Made by a program: the position numbers and the translations under genes. From contig NHCE01000007.1 in NCBI GenBank assembly GCA_002168075.1, forward strand, positions 1 through 64,000: a stretch of 64,000 nucleotides of DNA, given 5' to 3'. Position 1 is the stretch's first letter, and every line of letters begins with the position of its first letter. The DNA comes from Rhizobiales bacterium TMED25. GTDB lineage: Bacteria > Pseudomonadota > Alphaproteobacteria > Rhizobiales > TMED25. Below the pieces are notes generated by a model. That model did no database searches and was not told the DNA's origin. It was given only the letters and a program-made list of their open reading frames with translations. Below are positions 44,129 to 57,341 of the stretch, one piece after another.

Positions 44129-44512
44129 ATGGCAGACTTAGATAAAATTGCAGAGAGTTTATCAAATTTAACAATACTTGAAGCATCTGAATTAACAAAG
44201 ATTCTTGAAGAAAAATGGGGTGTTTCAGCAGCAGCTCAAGTTGCTGTTGCAGCCGCACCAGCTGGTGGCGACGCTGGAGGTTCAGCCGCCGCGGAAGAAA
44301 AAACTGAATTTGATGTCGTCCTAGCAAGCATGGGAGACCAGAAGATTAATGTTATTAAAGAGGTAAGAGCAATTACTGGATTAGGCTTAAAAGAAGCTAA
44401 AGATCTTGTCGAAGCAGCTCCAAAACCTGTAAAAGAAGGTGTATCAAAAGATGAAGCAGATAAGATCAAAGCTCAATTGGAAGGAGCCGGTGCTACCGCT
44501 GAAGTTAAATAG
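44129..44512 (+). CDS. rplL: 50S ribosomal protein L7/L12
   Basis: A 127-residue stalk protein that recruits translation GTPases. The N-terminal dimer domain is followed by an Ala-rich hinge (about residues 36-53) and the C-terminal domain [18 protein letters not shown] with [13 protein letters not shown]. It lies 41 bp after rplJ. Confidence 0.97.
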   Translation: MADLDKIAESLSNLTILEASELTKILEEKWGVSAAAQVAVAAAPAGGDAGGSAAAEEKTEFDVVLASMGDQKINVIKEVRAITGLGLKEAKDLVEAAPKPVKEGVSKDEADKIKAQLEGAGATAEVK

Positions 44513-44582
44513 TAGATAAACCTTACAGCATTTGTCTGTATATCAAACGAAACTACTTTTAACTTTTAAACGGGAACATGGC

Positions 44583-47500
44583 ATGTCTGAAACACTTATT
44601 GGACGAAAAAGAATAAGAAAATCATTTGGTAAAATTCGTGAAGTAGCGGAGATGCCAAATCTAATTGAAGTACAAAAATCATCCTATGATTACTTTTTGC
44701 AGGCTCATGAGCCAGATGCAGGAAGAGATAACACAGGTTTACAATCTGTGTTTTCATCTGTATTTCCAATAAAAGATTTCAATGAAACTTCTATACTTGA
44801 ATTTGTAAAATATGACTTTGACCCACCTAAATATGATGTAGATGAATGTCAGCAGCGAGGTTTAACCTACGCAGCCCCTCTTCGCGGGACATTGAGGCTT
44901 ATTGTATTTGATGTCGATGAAGAAACAGAAGCAAAATCAATTAAAGATATAAAAGAACAAGAAGTTTACATGGGCGATATACCGTTGATGACTGACAATG
45001 GTACATTTATTTTCAATGGAACTGAAAGAGTTGTTGTCAGTCAAATGCATCGAAGTCCAGGCGTATTTTTTGATCACGATAAAGGAAAATCACATTCTAG
45101 TGGAAAAATATTATATGCTGCAAGAATTATTCCATATAGGGGTTCGTGGCTTGATTTTGAATTTGACGCTAAGGATTTAGTTTATGCACGTATAGATAGA
45201 AAAAGGAAAATTCCCGTATCCACAATCTTATATGCACTTGGATATGATGCAGAAGAAATATTAGCTCATTTTTATGACTCATATTTTATTGAAAAAAATA
45301 AATCTGGGTGGGTTTGTGAATTCAAAGAAGAGCAATTTAAAGGCATTAAACTGAATACTGATTTGATAAACGCAGAAACAGGAGAGGTTGCTATAGACTC
45401 GGGTACAAAAGTAACTCCGCGTTTGATAAAAAAAGTAAAAGAAGCAGGGCTCAAGAAAGTGCTGTATTCCGAAGAAAGCATAATTGGTTTATACGTAGCT
45501 GAAGATATAGTCAATATGAAAAGCGGAATCATATACGCAGAAGCTGGTGACGAGGTAACAACTACATTACTCGCATTATTGGATCAAAATAAGATTACAA
45601 AAATAAATATCCTTGATATTGATCACGTAAATACGGGAGCCTTCATAAGGGATACACTAAAAGTAGATAAAAATGAAAATAAGCAGCAGGCATTGCTAGA
45701 TATTTATAGGTTAATGAGGCCAGGAGAACCACCAACCGATGAAACAGCAGGTGGCCTCTTTGATAGTTTGTTCTTTGATCCTGACCGATATGATTTATCG
45801 GCCGTTGGTAGAGTAAAATTAAATATGAGACTTGAACTTGAGGCAGCTGATGATCACTGCGTCTTGAGGAAAGAGGATATTCTTGCAGTTGTCAAACACC
45901 TTGTTGAGTTAAGAGATGGAAAAGGTGAAGTTGATGATATTGATCACTTAGGTAATAGGCGAGTAAGATCCGTTGGTGAATTGGTTGAAAATCAATATCG
46001 AATAGGTCTACTGAGAATGGAAAGAGCTATTCGGGAGAGACTTAGTTCAGTAGATATTGACACAGTGATGCCTAATGATTTAATTAACGCTAAGCCGATC
46101 ACAGCTGCTTTAAGGGAGTTTTTTGGCTCTTCCCAGCTATCACAATTTATGGACCAGACAAATCCATTGTCACTAATCACTCACATAAGGCGTGTTTCAG
46201 CACTTGGTCCTGGCGGATTAACAAGAGAGAGGGCTGGATTTGAAGTGAGAGATGTTCATCCAACTCATTATGGACGAATATGTCCAATAGAAACACCAGA
46301 GGGTCCAAATATTGGTCTAATAAACTCACTAGCAACATTTGCAAGGGTAAATAAATATGGATTTATTGAAAGTCCTTATAGAAAAGTTGTAAATAATAAA
46401 GTTACAGATGAGGTTATATACTTATCAGCGATTGAGGAAACTAAATATAATATTGCTCAAGCAAATGCAGTATTAGATCAAAAGTCAAAATTTACAGAAG
46501 AGTTGATTAACTGCCGAGTTGCTGGTGATGTCCAATTAGTTCCTTCTGATAAAGTTGATTTCATGGATGTATCACCAAAGCAATTGGTATCAGCTGCTGC
46601 TGCTTTAATACCCTTCCTGGAAAATGATGATGCTAACCGAGCCCTAATGGGGTCAAACATGCAAAGACAAGCTGTTCCCCTCATGAAAACTGAGGCACCT
46701 TTTGTGGGAACTGGAATGGAAGCAGTTGTTGCAAGAGACTCGGGGGCCGCTGTTACAGCACGAAGGTCAGGAATTATTGATCAGGTTGATTCGAACCGTA
46801 TAGTTATAAGAGCAACTGATGAGAAGGATGCTTCAAAGTCTGCCGTTGATATTTATAATCTTGCAAAGTTTCAAAGATCTAATCAAAATACGTGTATTAA
46901 CCAGAGACCTCTTGTGAAAATGGGTGAAACAGTAATTGCTGGTGATATCATTGCTGACGGTCCATCTACAGATTTAGGTGATTTGGCGCTCGGAAAAAAT
47001 GTTTTAGTAGCATACATGCCATGGAATGGTTACAATTATGAGGACTCTATTTTAATATCAGAAAGAGTAGTTAGGGAAGACACATTTACTTCTATTCATC
47101 TTGAGGAATTTGAAGTAATGGCGAGAGATACAAAACTTGGTCCTGAAGATATTACAAGAGATATACCAAATGTTGGTGAAGAAGCTCTTAAGAATTTAGA
47201 TGAAGCAGGTATAGTTTATATCGGTGCTGAAGTTAAATCTGGTGACATTCTTGTTGGTAAAATAACTCCAAAAGGTGAAAGTCCAATGACACCAGAAGAA
47301 AAGCTACTAAGAGCAATATTTGGTGAAAAAGCAACTGATGTAAGGGATACTTCACTCCGTCTTCCTCCTGGTGTTACAGGAACTGTTGTCGAAGTTAGAG
47401 TTTTTAACAGGCATGGTATCGAGAAAGATGAAAGAGCTTTAGCAATTGAAAGAGATGAAATTGTAAGGTTATCAAAGGATAGAGATGATGAGTTTAATAT

Positions 47501-48716
47501 CCTTGATAGAAATGTTATGGCTAAGCTTCGCGGTACAATGTTAGGATGTGATATTGCAAAATTATCTTCTGGTTTAAAGAAAGGTACAAAAATTACATCT
47601 GAAAATATTGATAAAGTTGATAAAAAAGACTGGTGGAATTTTGTACTTTCTGATGATAAAAAAATGGCAGAGATAGAAGCAATGAAATTACAATATGATG
47701 CTTCAAAGGAACTAATTGAGAATCGCTTCGTTGATAAAGTTGATAAACTCCAGCGTGGCGATGACATGCTTCCGGGTGTAATGAAGATGATCAAAGTTTT
47801 TGTTGCTGTCAAAAGGAAGCTTCAACCTGGCGATAAAATGGCAGGAAGACATGGTAATAAGGGGGTTGTATCTAGGATTATGCCTCAAGAAGATATGCCA
47901 TATCTTGAAGACGGTTCGCCGGTTGATGTGGTATTAAACCCATTAGGTGTTCCGAGTAGAATGAATGTTGGACAAATTTTGGAAACGCATTTAGGTTGGG
48001 CTTGCAGGGGATTAGGCAAACTCATCGGTGACTCAATCGATCTAATCAAAGAAAATGATAATGATGAAAAAGAATTAAGAAAAACACTTCAGGATATTTA
48101 TGGAAAAAATGATACCCTAGACTCTCTAAACAAGGAAAACCTTATCGAACTTGCTTCAAATTTAAGAAAAGGTGTTGCAATAGCAACCCCTGTTTTTGAT
48201 GGAGCCAGAGAGCCTGATATTAATGATTTACTTGAGAAGGCAGGTCTTGATAAATCTGGGCAAGTCCAACTCTTCGATGGAAGGACTGGTGAGCCGTTCG
48301 ATAGAAAAGTAACAGTGGGGTATAAGTATATACTTAAATTGCACCATCTTGTTGACGATAAAATTCATGCAAGATCTATAGGTCCATATAGTTTAGTTAC
48401 CCAACAGCCTCTCGGTGGAAAGGCACAATTTGGTGGGCAGAGGTTTGGTGAGATGGAAGTTTGGGCACTAGAAGCATACGGTGCTGCATATACATTACAA
48501 GAGATGTTAACAGTCAAATCTGATGATGTAGCCGGAAGAACAAAAGTATATGAAGCAATTGTTAGAGGCGATGATGCTTTTGAAGCAGGTATTCCTGAGT
48601 CTTTCAACGTTTTGGTAAAAGAAATCAGATCGCTTGGACTTAATATAGAGCTGAAATCATCAGACCTCCCTGCGGATACAACTGCTACCAGCCTAACAGA
48701 TATGAGTAATGAATAG
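44583..48716 (+). CDS. rpoB: DNA-directed RNA polymerase subunit beta
   Basis: Catalytic beta subunit, 1377 residues from the ATG at 44583. This start gives the usual [16 protein letters not shown]; an ATG at 44532 upstream adds 17 unrelated residues. The rifampicin region [18 protein letters not shown] is conserved, but the next residues are LITHIRR where E. coli and most others have EITHKRR. The C-terminal [19 protein letters not shown] is normal. It follows rplL by 70 bp and precedes rpoC by 8 bp. Confidence 0.98.
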   Translation: MSETLIGRKRIRKSFGKIREVAEMPNLIEVQKSSYDYFLQAHEPDAGRDNTGLQSVFSSVFPIKDFNETSILEFVKYDFDPPKYDVDECQQRGLTYAAPLRGTLRLIVFDVDEETEAKSIKDIKEQEVYMGDIPLMTDNGTFIFNGTERVVVSQMHRSPGVFFDHDKGKSHSSGKILYAARIIPYRGSWLDFEFDAKDLVYARIDRKRKIPVSTILYALGYDAEEILAHFYDSYFIEKNKSGWVCEFKEEQFKGIKLNTDLINAETGEVAIDSGTKVTPRLIKKVKEAGLKKVLYSEESIIGLYVAEDIVNMKSGIIYAEAGDEVTTTLLALLDQNKITKINILDIDHVNTGAFIRDTLKVDKNENKQQALLDIYRLMRPGEPPTDETAGGLFDSLFFDPDRYDLSAVGRVKLNMRLELEAADDHCVLRKEDILAVVKHLVELRDGKGEVDDIDHLGNRRVRSVGELVENQYRIGLLRMERAIRERLSSVDIDTVMPNDLINAKPITAALREFFGSSQLSQFMDQTNPLSLITHIRRVSALGPGGLTRERAGFEVRDVHPTHYGRICPIETPEGPNIGLINSLATFARVNKYGFIESPYRKVVNNKVTDEVIYLSAIEETKYNIAQANAVLDQKSKFTEELINCRVAGDVQLVPSDKVDFMDVSPKQLVSAAAALIPFLENDDANRALMGSNMQRQAVPLMKTEAPFVGTGMEAVVARDSGAAVTARRSGIIDQVDSNRIVIRATDEKDASKSAVDIYNLAKFQRSNQNTCINQRPLVKMGETVIAGDIIADGPSTDLGDLALGKNVLVAYMPWNGYNYEDSILISERVVREDTFTSIHLEEFEVMARDTKLGPEDITRDIPNVGEEALKNLDEAGIVYIGAEVKSGDILVGKITPKGESPMTPEEKLLRAIFGEKATDVRDTSLRLPPGVTGTVVEVRVFNRHGIEKDERALAIERDEIVRLSKDRDDEFNILDRNVMAKLRGTMLGCDIAKLSSGLKKGTKITSENIDKVDKKDWWNFVLSDDKKMAEIEAMKLQYDASKELIENRFVDKVDKLQRGDDMLPGVMKMIKVFVAVKRKLQPGDKMAGRHGNKGVVSRIMPQEDMPYLEDGSPVDVVLNPLGVPSRMNVGQILETHLGWACRGLGKLIGDSIDLIKENDNDEKELRKTLQDIYGKNDTLDSLNKENLIELASNLRKGVAIATPVFDGAREPDINDLLEKAGLDKSGQVQLFDGRTGEPFDRKVTVGYKYILKLHHLVDDKIHARSIGPYSLVTQQPLGGKAQFGGQRFGEMEVWALEAYGAAYTLQEMLTVKSDDVAGRTKVYEAIVRGDDAFEAGIPESFNVLVKEIRSLGLNIELKSSDLPADTTATSLTDMSNE

Positions 48717-48724
48717 GAATTAAT

Positions 48725-51700
48725 ATGAATCAAGATTTAACAAATGTATTTAACCCAAATTTTTCTCAGTCACAAATTTTTGACTCGATCAAGATAACCA
48801 TTGCCTCACCTGAAAAAATCTCCTCTTGGTCATTTGGAGAAATAAAAAAACCAGAAACAATAAATTACAGAACATTCAAACCTGAGAGAGACGGTCTTTT
48901 CTGCTCAAGAATTTTTGGTCCAATAAAGGATTATGAATGCCTCTGCGGTAAGTATAAGCGCATGAAATATAGAGGTGTCATATGTGAAAAATGTGGGGTT
49001 GAAGTAACGCTTTCAAAAGTTAGACGAGACACAATGGGACATATTGAACTGGCAGCTCCAGTTGCTCATATCTGGTTTCTTAAATCTCTTCCCTCAAGAA
49101 TTGGGCTTCTTTTAGATATGAAACTAAAAGATTTGGAAAGGGTTTTATATTTTGAAAATTTTATTGTCATAGAACCTGGCCTCTCACCATTGAAAGAACT
49201 TCAATTACTTACAGAAGATGAAGTATTACAATACAAAGATGAGTATGGTGATGATGCTTTCACAGTTGGGATTGGAGCTGAAGCGATTCGTGATTTATTA
49301 ACTAATATCGATTTAGAAAAGCTTGCAGAAAGCCTGAGAGTTGAAATAGACGAATCTACGTCAGAATTGAAGCCGATCAAACTTGCAAAAAGATTAAAAG
49401 TTGTAGAAGCTTTTTTAAACTCAGGAAATAAACCAGAATGGATGATCATGACAATCGTCCCTGTTATCCCACCTGAACTAAGACCGCTTGTACCTCTTGA
49501 TGGAGGTAGGTTTGCAACATCAGATTTGAATGACCTCTACAGAAGGGTTATAAATAGAAATAATCGCTTGAAGCGTTTAATAGAGTTAAAAGCTCCCGAG
49601 ATTATTATAAGAAATGAGAAAAGAATGCTTCAGGAGTCAGTTGATGCATTATTTGATAATGGTAGGCGTGGAAGAATAATTACAGGAGCAAACAAAAGAC
49701 CGTTAAAATCTCTAGCGGATATGTTAAAGGGTAAACAAGGAAGATTTAGGCAAAATCTGCTCGGTAAAAGAGTTGATTATTCAGGAAGATCAGTTATTGT
49801 TACTGGTCCAACACTCAAATTACATCAATGCGGTCTTCCAAAAAGAATGGTGCTTGAATTATTTAAGCCCTTTATTTACTCAAAATTGGAAGCTAAAGGA
49901 CTTTCAACTACAGTTAAGCAAGCTAAAAGACTAGTTGAAAAAGAAAGACCTGAAGTATGGGATATACTTGATGAAGTAATAAGAGAGCATCCAGTCCTAT
50001 TAAATAGAGCTCCCACTCTTCACAGGCTTGGAATTCAAGCATTTGAACCTACATTAGTTGAAGGAAAAGCGATTCATTTACACCCACTAGTTTGTTCAGC
50101 ATTTAATGCAGATTTTGATGGCGATCAGATGGCAGTTCACGTACCTTTATCTTTGGAGGCTCAACTTGAAGCTCGGGTACTAATGATGTCAACCAATAAT
50201 ATTCTCCATCCAGCAGACGGCTCTCCAATTATTGTGCCAAGTCAAGACATGGTTCTCGGTCTCTATTACTTATCCTTAGTAAAAGAAAATGAGCCAGGCG
50301 AGGGTATGATCTTTGGAAATATGAATGAAATACATTATGCCTTAGAGGCAAGGACAATAACTCTTCATTCAAAAATTAAAGGTCGATTCGTAACAAAAGA
50401 TGAAGATGGTAATATTATAAAAGAAATACATGAAACAACACCCGGAAGATTACTTATCGGTGAATTGTTACCAAAATATCATAATATAAAATATTCCCTT
50501 TGTAATAAAGTGATGACAAAGAAAGATATATCGAAAATGATTAATGAAGTCTATCGTCACTCAGGACAGAAAGATACAGTTATTTTTTGTGATAAAATTA
50601 TGGCTCTCGGATTCCATCACGGGTGCAGAGCAGGAATATCATTTGGTAAAGACGACATGGTTATACCTGAAACCAAAATTAATTTCATAGATGAGACAAA
50701 TCTTCTAGTTAAGGAATATGAAAATCAATACAATGATGGTTTAATAACCCAAGGTGAAAAATATAATAAAGTTGTTGATGCGTGGGCCAAGTGCACAGAT
50801 AAAGTTGCCGATGAAATGATGTCAAAAATACAAATAATAGAGGTTGATGAAACTAGTAAAAAACAAAAAGATCAAAACTCAATTTATATGATGGCACATT
50901 CTGGTGCCCGAGGATCACCCGCACAGATGAAACAACTCGCAGGTATGCGTGGTCTGATGGCTAAACCTTCAGGTGAAATTATTGAAACTCCTATTACATC
51001 TAATTTCAAAGAAGGTCTATCTGTTCTAGAATATTTTAATTCAACCCACGGAGCAAGAAAAGGGCTTGCAGATACTGCACTCAAAACTGCAAATTCTGGT
51101 TATCTTACAAGAAGATTAGTGGATGTAGCTCAAGACTGTATTATCCTTGAGAGAGACTGTGGTACTTCTAATGGGATAACAATCAGAACTGTAATGGATG
51201 GCGGTGAAGTGATCGTTCCAATCGGGCAAAGGTTACTTGGGCGTTTTCTTGCCGAAGATATAATTGATCCAGTATCTGGAAAAACTTTATTTGATAAATC
51301 AAATATGATTGACGAGTCTTTAGCTAGAGAAATTGAAGAAAAAAATCTGGATGCGGTAAAAGTCAGATCAGTTTTGACTTGTGACTCAAAAATTGGTACG
51401 TGCGGGAAATGCTATGGACGTGACTTAGCAAGAGGAACTCCAGTGAATGTTGGAGAGGCAGTAGGAGTCCTAGCAGCTCAATCAATTGGTGAGCCAGGTA
51501 CACAATTAACTATGAGAACATTCCATATTGGAGGTACTGCTCAGGTTGTTGATCAGTCATTTATAGAAAGTTCACATGATGGAAAGGTCTCTATACAAAA
51601 CCCATCAATGGCAACTGACTCAAATAAAAAAATTGTTGTTACAGGAAGATCTCTTGTAATATTGATATCTGATGAGAATGGAATTGAAAAATCACAAAAT

Positions 51701-52978
51701 AAAGTTCCTTATGGAGCTCAATTATTCTGTAAGGAAGGTGATGTCATCAAACGCGGTCAACGACTTGCTTCATGGGATCCTTATACAAGACCAATTCTGG
51801 CTGACGTGGCTGGAAAGGTAGATTTTGGAGATCTTGTAGATGGGATATCAATTGATGAAAGACTCGACGAGTCAACTGGAATTTCACAAAGAGTAGTTAT
51901 AGATTGGAGGGGTTCCTCAAGAGGTAATGATCTTCAGCCATCGGTTATCCTCAGCTCAGCTGGTTTAAAACCAAAAACAAAGAATGAAGAGCAATCAGAT
52001 AATCGAAGATACTCTCTTCCTGTTAATGCTATTTTATCTGTAGAAAAAGATATTGAAGTTTCGGCTGGTGACGTTTTGGCAAGAGTGCCAACTGATAGTG
52101 CAAAAACAAAAGATATTACAGGTGGTCTTCCAAGAGTCGCTGAGTTATTTGAAGCTCGAAGACCGAAAGATCATGCGATAATAGCGGAAGTTACTGGAGT
52201 TGTTGAATTTGGAACAGATTTTAAAAATAAGAGAAAAATCAGAATTATACCTGCTGATGAAAATGAGCAATTAGCTGAATATATGGTTCCAAAGAATGTC
52301 CATCTGGAAGTTCAAGATGGAGATACTATTGAAAAAGGGGAATTCATTTTAGACGGTAATCCAGCTCCTCATGATATTTTGGCAATCAAGGGCGTAGAGG
52401 AACTTGCTTCCTATCTAACAACTGAGATTCAGGATGTATATAGATTACAGGGTGTCACAATTAATGATAAGCATATTGAAGTTATTGTTAGCCAAATGCT
52501 AAAGAAAGTTGAAGTTGTAGATCCTGGTAATTCTAGTCTACTCCCGGGTGAACAATTAGATAAAATTGATGTACTAGAACTTAATGGGCAGCTTCAAGAT
52601 GCTGGCAAAAAATTAATAGTAGCGCGTCCAATTCTGCTTGGTATTACAAAAGCTGCTCTTCAAACAAGAAGCTTCATTTCAGCAGCTTCATTTCAAGAAA
52701 CAACTAGAGTTTTGACAGAGGCATCTATGAATGGAAAGTCAGATTTATTACAAGGACTCAAAGAGAATGTCATTGTTGGAAGATTGATTCCTGCGGGGAC
52801 AGGCAGCGCGATAAGTAAATTAAGACAGGTATCTGTTCATAGGGATCACCTAATTTTGCAAGAGAAAGAGAAAGCCGAGCAATTGCTTAAAGATAATACT
52901 CCTGACGAAATAGCTCCTGAAGTCATAGAAGATGATCCAGGTGCTGTAATTGTTGAAGATGCAACTCTTGAAAAGTGA
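48725..52978 (+). CDS. rpoC: DNA-directed RNA polymerase subunit beta'
   Basis: The 1417-residue catalytic subunit. The N-terminal zinc site uses Cys72, Cys74, Cys87 and Cys90 (ECLCG and ICEKCG), the active site NADFDGD lies at about residues 460-466, and a second zinc-type cluster CGTSNG...[13 protein letters not shown] follows. [16 protein letters not shown] is the trigger-loop region. C-terminal tail is acidic. Complete, normal length. Confidence 0.98.
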   Translation: MNQDLTNVFNPNFSQSQIFDSIKITIASPEKISSWSFGEIKKPETINYRTFKPERDGLFCSRIFGPIKDYECLCGKYKRMKYRGVICEKCGVEVTLSKVRRDTMGHIELAAPVAHIWFLKSLPSRIGLLLDMKLKDLERVLYFENFIVIEPGLSPLKELQLLTEDEVLQYKDEYGDDAFTVGIGAEAIRDLLTNIDLEKLAESLRVEIDESTSELKPIKLAKRLKVVEAFLNSGNKPEWMIMTIVPVIPPELRPLVPLDGGRFATSDLNDLYRRVINRNNRLKRLIELKAPEIIIRNEKRMLQESVDALFDNGRRGRIITGANKRPLKSLADMLKGKQGRFRQNLLGKRVDYSGRSVIVTGPTLKLHQCGLPKRMVLELFKPFIYSKLEAKGLSTTVKQAKRLVEKERPEVWDILDEVIREHPVLLNRAPTLHRLGIQAFEPTLVEGKAIHLHPLVCSAFNADFDGDQMAVHVPLSLEAQLEARVLMMSTNNILHPADGSPIIVPSQDMVLGLYYLSLVKENEPGEGMIFGNMNEIHYALEARTITLHSKIKGRFVTKDEDGNIIKEIHETTPGRLLIGELLPKYHNIKYSLCNKVMTKKDISKMINEVYRHSGQKDTVIFCDKIMALGFHHGCRAGISFGKDDMVIPETKINFIDETNLLVKEYENQYNDGLITQGEKYNKVVDAWAKCTDKVADEMMSKIQIIEVDETSKKQKDQNSIYMMAHSGARGSPAQMKQLAGMRGLMAKPSGEIIETPITSNFKEGLSVLEYFNSTHGARKGLADTALKTANSGYLTRRLVDVAQDCIILERDCGTSNGITIRTVMDGGEVIVPIGQRLLGRFLAEDIIDPVSGKTLFDKSNMIDESLAREIEEKNLDAVKVRSVLTCDSKIGTCGKCYGRDLARGTPVNVGEAVGVLAAQSIGEPGTQLTMRTFHIGGTAQVVDQSFIESSHDGKVSIQNPSMATDSNKKIVVTGRSLVILISDENGIEKSQNKVPYGAQLFCKEGDVIKRGQRLASWDPYTRPILADVAGKVDFGDLVDGISIDERLDESTGISQRVVIDWRGSSRGNDLQPSVILSSAGLKPKTKNEEQSDNRRYSLPVNAILSVEKDIEVSAGDVLARVPTDSAKTKDITGGLPRVAELFEARRPKDHAIIAEVTGVVEFGTDFKNKRKIRIIPADENEQLAEYMVPKNVHLEVQDGDTIEKGEFILDGNPAPHDILAIKGVEELASYLTTEIQDVYRLQGVTINDKHIEVIVSQMLKKVEVVDPGNSSLLPGEQLDKIDVLELNGQLQDAGKKLIVARPILLGITKAALQTRSFISAASFQETTRVLTEASMNGKSDLLQGLKENVIVGRLIPAGTGSAISKLRQVSVHRDHLILQEKEKAEQLLKDNTPDEIAPEVIEDDPGAVIVEDATLEK

Positions 52979-53032
52979 TATTTTTGAAAGATTTTTTTAG
53001 AAAAATTGTTACTTTTACTTTGATAATAATAC

Positions 53033-53061
53033 TTGACGAGTTGTTTCTGAAGAAGTATTGT
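53033..53061 (+). promoter_or_regulatory. Sigma-70-like promoter of the str operon
   Basis: TTGACG (53033-53038) and TATTGT (53056-53061) are separated by 17 bases, close to the sigma-70 consensus. It is upstream of rpsL, so rpsL-rpsG-fusA can be transcribed apart from rpoBC. Confidence 0.6.
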
Positions 53062-53074
53062 CCGAACATCTAGT

Positions 53075-53110
53075 TCAATAGGCTGTATGGTTAGCCTTAA
53101 ACGCTATTGA
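53075..53110 (+). promoter_or_regulatory. Structured 5' leader of the str operon
   Basis: An outer inverted repeat TCAATAG (53075-53081) / CTATTGA (53104-53110) encloses AGGCT (53080-53084) / AGCCT (53093-53097). It begins about 14 bp after the -10 box and ends 46 bp before rpsL. It may be an autoregulatory leader; no T tract follows. Confidence 0.45.
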
Positions 53111-53155
53111 TAAAATAAAAAAGAAGAATGATTAAGCGAAAGGATCTTGGTTTAA

Positions 53156-53527
53156 ATGCCTACTATTAATCAGTTATTGCGAAAACCTAGAAAGCCACAG
53201 GTAAAGAGAAATAAAGTTCCAGCAATGGAAGCCTGCCCACAAAAAAGGGGGGTTTGTACAAGAGTTTATACAACAACTCCAAAAAAACCAAATTCAGCTC
53301 TCAGAAAAGTAGCAAGGGTAAGACTTTCAAACGGTTTTGAGGTTACAAGTTACATACCAGGTGAGGGGCACAATCTTCAAGAACACTCAGTCGTGTTAAT
53401 TAGGGGCGGAAGGGTCAAAGATTTGCCGGGTGTTCGATACCATGTCGTAAGAGGTGTATTAGATACGCAAGGTGTTCAAGATCGTAAGCAAAGGCGTTCA
53501 AAATATGGCGCTAAAAAGCCTAAATAG
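53156..53527 (+). CDS. rpsL: 30S ribosomal protein S12
   Basis: A 123-residue decoding-centre protein. [18 protein letters not shown] and [18 protein letters not shown] hold the usual streptomycin-related residues with wild-type identity. First gene of the str operon, with a GAAAGGA ribosome site. Confidence 0.98.
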   Translation: MPTINQLLRKPRKPQVKRNKVPAMEACPQKRGVCTRVYTTTPKKPNSALRKVARVRLSNGFEVTSYIPGEGHNLQEHSVVLIRGGRVKDLPGVRYHVVRGVLDTQGVQDRKQRRSKYGAKKPK

Positions 53528-54007
<480 letters not shown>

Positions 54008-54026
54008 AAGGGAATATAGGAATAAA

Positions 54027-56102
54027 ATGGCAAGAAATAACGCGATAGAAGATTATAGAAATATAGGTATCATGGCCCACATTGATGCGGGAAAAACTAC
54101 GACAACTGAACGCATATTATATTATACTGGTAAAAGTCATAAAATTGGTGAGGTTCATGATGGTGCCGCGACCATGGACTGGATGGAGCAAGAGCAGGAA
54201 AGGGGTATAACTATAACCTCCGCCGCAACTACGACTTATTGGAATGATAAAAGAATTAATATTATAGATACCCCAGGTCATGTCGATTTCACAATCGAAG
54301 TTGAACGATCATTAAGAGTCCTAGACGGAGCAATTGCTTTACTTGATGCAAATGCTGGTGTTGAACCACAAACAGAAACCGTTTGGAGACAAGCAAATAA
54401 ATATAATGTTCCAAGAATGATTTTTGTAAATAAAATGGATAAAATTGGGGCGGACTTTGCAAGATCTGTAGAAATGGTCTCCGAGAGATTGGGAGCAAAT
54501 CCTCTTGTATTACAGCTACCAATTGGTTCAGAGTCGAATTTAAAAGGTGTCGTAGATCTCATTGAGATGAGAGGAATCATATGGGAAGATGAGAGTTTGG
54601 GGGCGAAATTTAATTATCAGGAAGTTCCTGCGGATATGCTTGATGAGGCAAAAAAATATAGAGAAATGCTTATAGAGACAGTTGTAGAATTAGATGAAGT
54701 TGTGATGGAAAAATATCTCGAAGGTGATGATATAGATATACCAACGATTAAACGGCTTATACGAAAAGGGACCTGTGATAACACATTTTACCCCGTTTTT
54801 TGTGGCTCAGCTTTTAAAAATAAAGGAGTGCAACCACTTTTAGATGGTGTAATTGATTATTTACCATCACCTGTTGATGTAGAGAGAATTAAAGGAATAG
54901 AATTAAAAACTGAGACAGATATTCTTGTCACACCAGCTGATAATGAAAAAGTTTCAATCCTTGCATTTAAAGTTGCAAATGACCCATTTGTGGGCTCACT
55001 TACTTTTTGTAGAATTTACTCTGGTAAATTAGAAAGTGGGTCACAACTTTTGAATTCTGTTAAAGATAAGAAAGAGAGGGTTGGTAGGATGTTATTAATG
55101 CATTCAAATTCCCGAGAAGACATCAAAGAAGCATATGCAGGCGATATTGTTGCATTGGCTGGTTTAAAATTGACAACCACTGGTGATACGTTATGTGATC
55201 CTTCATATCCTGTTGTTCTAGAAAGAATGGAATTTCCTGAACCAGTTATTGAAATTGCTGTTGAGCCAAAGACAAAAGGTGATCAAGAAAAAATGGGAGC
55301 AGCACTTGCAAGGCTAGCCCAAGAAGATCCCTCGTTTAGAGTGGCATCAGATGATGAATCTGGGCAAACAATAATCAAAGGTATGGGCGAATTACACCTT
55401 GACATACTTGTCGATCGAATGAAGAGAGAGTTTAAGGTAGAGGCTAATATTGGCGCGCCACAAGTCGCGTATCGGGAAACAATAACCAAGCCATCAGATG
55501 TAGATTATACCCATAAAAAACAATCTGGTGGTGCTGGGCAATTTGCTAGAGTTAAAATGACAATAAGCCCAGGGGAGCCAGGTACAGGATTTGTCTTCGA
55601 GAATAAAGTTGTCGGTGGTAACATACCAAGAGAATATATTCCAGGTGTCGAAAAAGGTATAGCATCAGTTTTGGACAATGGTATCCTTGCTGGGTTTCCT
55701 CTATTAGATATACATGTAATACTTCACGATGGTGCATATCATGATGTTGACTCTTCTGTTATGGCATTTGAGATTGCTGGAAGGGCTGCTTTTCGTGAAG
55801 GTGCACAATCTGCCTCACCAAAGTTATTAGAGCCAATCATGGATGTCGAGGTTGTTACACCGGAGGAATATATGGGTGATGTAATTGGTGATCTTAATTC
55901 GCGTAGAGGTCAAATATCAGGTACAGAATCTAGATCAAATTCTACTGTTATTAAATCTCAAGTTCCATTAGCAAATATGTTTGGCTATGTTAGCCATCTG
56001 AGATCAATGAGCCAAGGTCGGGCTCAATTTACTATGCAATTTGATCACTATGAACAAGTACCGCAAGCGGTTTCTGATCAAGTAATAGCAAAATACGCAT
56101 AA
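54027..56102 (+). CDS. fusA: Elongation factor G
   Basis: Translocase GTPase of 691 residues from the ATG at 54027; an upstream frame from 53913 overlaps rpsG and is not used. The P-loop is [14 protein letters not shown] (residues 17-30), then [15 protein letters not shown] and NKMDK. Domain IV and V are complete. It lies 19 bp after rpsG. Confidence 0.98.
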   Translation: MARNNAIEDYRNIGIMAHIDAGKTTTTERILYYTGKSHKIGEVHDGAATMDWMEQEQERGITITSAATTTYWNDKRINIIDTPGHVDFTIEVERSLRVLDGAIALLDANAGVEPQTETVWRQANKYNVPRMIFVNKMDKIGADFARSVEMVSERLGANPLVLQLPIGSESNLKGVVDLIEMRGIIWEDESLGAKFNYQEVPADMLDEAKKYREMLIETVVELDEVVMEKYLEGDDIDIPTIKRLIRKGTCDNTFYPVFCGSAFKNKGVQPLLDGVIDYLPSPVDVERIKGIELKTETDILVTPADNEKVSILAFKVANDPFVGSLTFCRIYSGKLESGSQLLNSVKDKKERVGRMLLMHSNSREDIKEAYAGDIVALAGLKLTTTGDTLCDPSYPVVLERMEFPEPVIEIAVEPKTKGDQEKMGAALARLAQEDPSFRVASDDESGQTIIKGMGELHLDILVDRMKREFKVEANIGAPQVAYRETITKPSDVDYTHKKQSGGAGQFARVKMTISPGEPGTGFVFENKVVGGNIPREYIPGVEKGIASVLDNGILAGFPLLDIHVILHDGAYHDVDSSVMAFEIAGRAAFREGAQSASPKLLEPIMDVEVVTPEEYMGDVIGDLNSRRGQISGTESRSNSTVIKSQVPLANMFGYVSHLRSMSQGRAQFTMQFDHYEQVPQAVSDQVIAKYA

Positions 56103-56120
56103 AACATTACAGGATAAAAA

Positions 56121-56429
56121 ATGCAGGGACAAAATATTAGAATACGATTAAAGGCTTATGATCATCGCTTGTTAGATAGTGCAACTACTGAAATTGTTAG
56201 TACTGCAAAAAGAACTGGGGCAAATATTAGGGGACCAATTCCTCTGCCTAGAAGGATTGAAAAGTTTACTGTTCTTCGTGGACCGCATATCGATAAAAAA
56301 AGTCGCGAGCAATTTGAAATAAGAACATATAAAAGGCTATTAGATATTGTCGATCCAACACCACAAACAGTAGATGCACTAATGAAGCTAGATCTCTCCG
56401 CTGGTGTTAATGTTGAAATAAAATTATAG
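56121..56429 (+). CDS. rpsJ: 30S ribosomal protein S10
   Basis: A 102-residue protein, also Nus[15 protein letters not shown] and [14 protein letters not shown] are typical. It follows fusA directly by 18 bp; the tuf gene common at this place is absent. Confidence 0.98.
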   Translation: MQGQNIRIRLKAYDHRLLDSATTEIVSTAKRTGANIRGPIPLPRRIEKFTVLRGPHIDKKSREQFEIRTYKRLLDIVDPTPQTVDALMKLDLSAGVNVEIKL

Positions 56430-56444
56430 AATATAGGGATTGTT

Positions 56445-57341
56445 ATGAGAGTTGGTTTAATAGCAGAAAAACTTGGGATGATGAGAATATTCTCAGAGAA
56501 GGGGCAGCATATACCTGTTACCGTTTTAGCTATATCTAATTGTCAAGTTGTTTCGCACAAAACGAGAGAAATTGATGGTTACTCTGCAATACAAATTGGA
56601 GCTGGAAATCCAAAAGTAAAAAATGTTACAAAACCAATGAGAGGGCATTTTTCAAAAGCGAAGGTTGAGCCAAAATCAAAGTTAGTTGAATTCAGGGTTG
56701 ATGAGGATAAATTCATACAGATTGGTCTGTTTATGAAAGCAGATCACTTTTTACCAGGACAAAAAGTGGATGTAACAGGTACAAGTATAGGTAAGGGATT
56801 TGCCGGAGCTATGAAAAGACATAATTTTGCAGGTTTAAGAGCTTCGCATGGTGTTTCAGTAAGTCATAGAAGTCATGGATCAACAGGCCAGTGTCAGGAT
56901 CCAGGTAAGGTTTTTAAAGGAAAGAAAATGGCAGGTCACATGGGTGCTGCTCGTGTAACCATCCAAAATTTAGTGATACATTCAGTTGATAATGATAAAG
57001 GTCTTATATTCGTGCAAGGAGCAGTTCCAGGGCATAAGGGTAGCTGGATTACCATCAAAGATGCAGTGAAAAAACAGTCTGACCTAGAATTACCAATACC
57101 TGGCAGTTTCATTGGCGCAGATGATGCATCAGTTGATTCTGAGAATGCAGATGCAGATATTATTACCGCTGAAGCAAATCAAAATAATGAAAGCAAAGAT
57201 ATAAATGTTGAGATTTTGAACGAAGTTCAAGATCAAGAGGCTAATAACGATACACAATTAGATCCAATAGATGGCAAAGAAACAACTTCCGACTCACAAG
57301 AGGATGAAGAGTTACCAGAAAATGATGGTGAAAAGAAATGA
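56445..57341 (+). CDS. rplC: 50S ribosomal protein L3 with long acidic tail
   Basis: A 298-residue protein, against 205-250 in most bacteria. The core is normal ([39 protein letters not shown]). After about residue 222 (LPIPGSF) follow some 75 residues very rich in Asp, Glu, Asn and Gln and without hydrophobic pattern, so probably disordered. Alphaproteobacterial L3 often has a short acidic tail; this one is long. It overlaps rplD by 4 bp. Confidence 0.96.
   Translation: MRVGLIAEKLGMMRIFSEKGQHIPVTVLAISNCQVVSHKTREIDGYSAIQIGAGNPKVKNVTKPMRGHFSKAKVEPKSKLVEFRVDEDKFIQIGLFMKADHFLPGQKVDVTGTSIGKGFAGAMKRHNFAGLRASHGVSVSHRSHGSTGQCQDPGKVFKGKKMAGHMGAARVTIQNLVIHSVDNDKGLIFVQGAVPGHKGSWITIKDAVKKQSDLELPIPGSFIGADDASVDSENADADIITAEANQNNESKDINVEILNEVQDQEANNDTQLDPIDGKETTSDSQEDEELPENDGEKK

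Noticed and set aside
44532-44582. Upstream ATG of rpoB
   Set aside because: The 17 extra residues are not RpoB-like; ATG at 44583 gives the conserved N-terminus.
47216-47812. 198-residue minus-strand frame inside rpoB
   Set aside because: It is the antisense of a highly conserved gene; serine- and leucine-rich shadow sequence with no family likeness.
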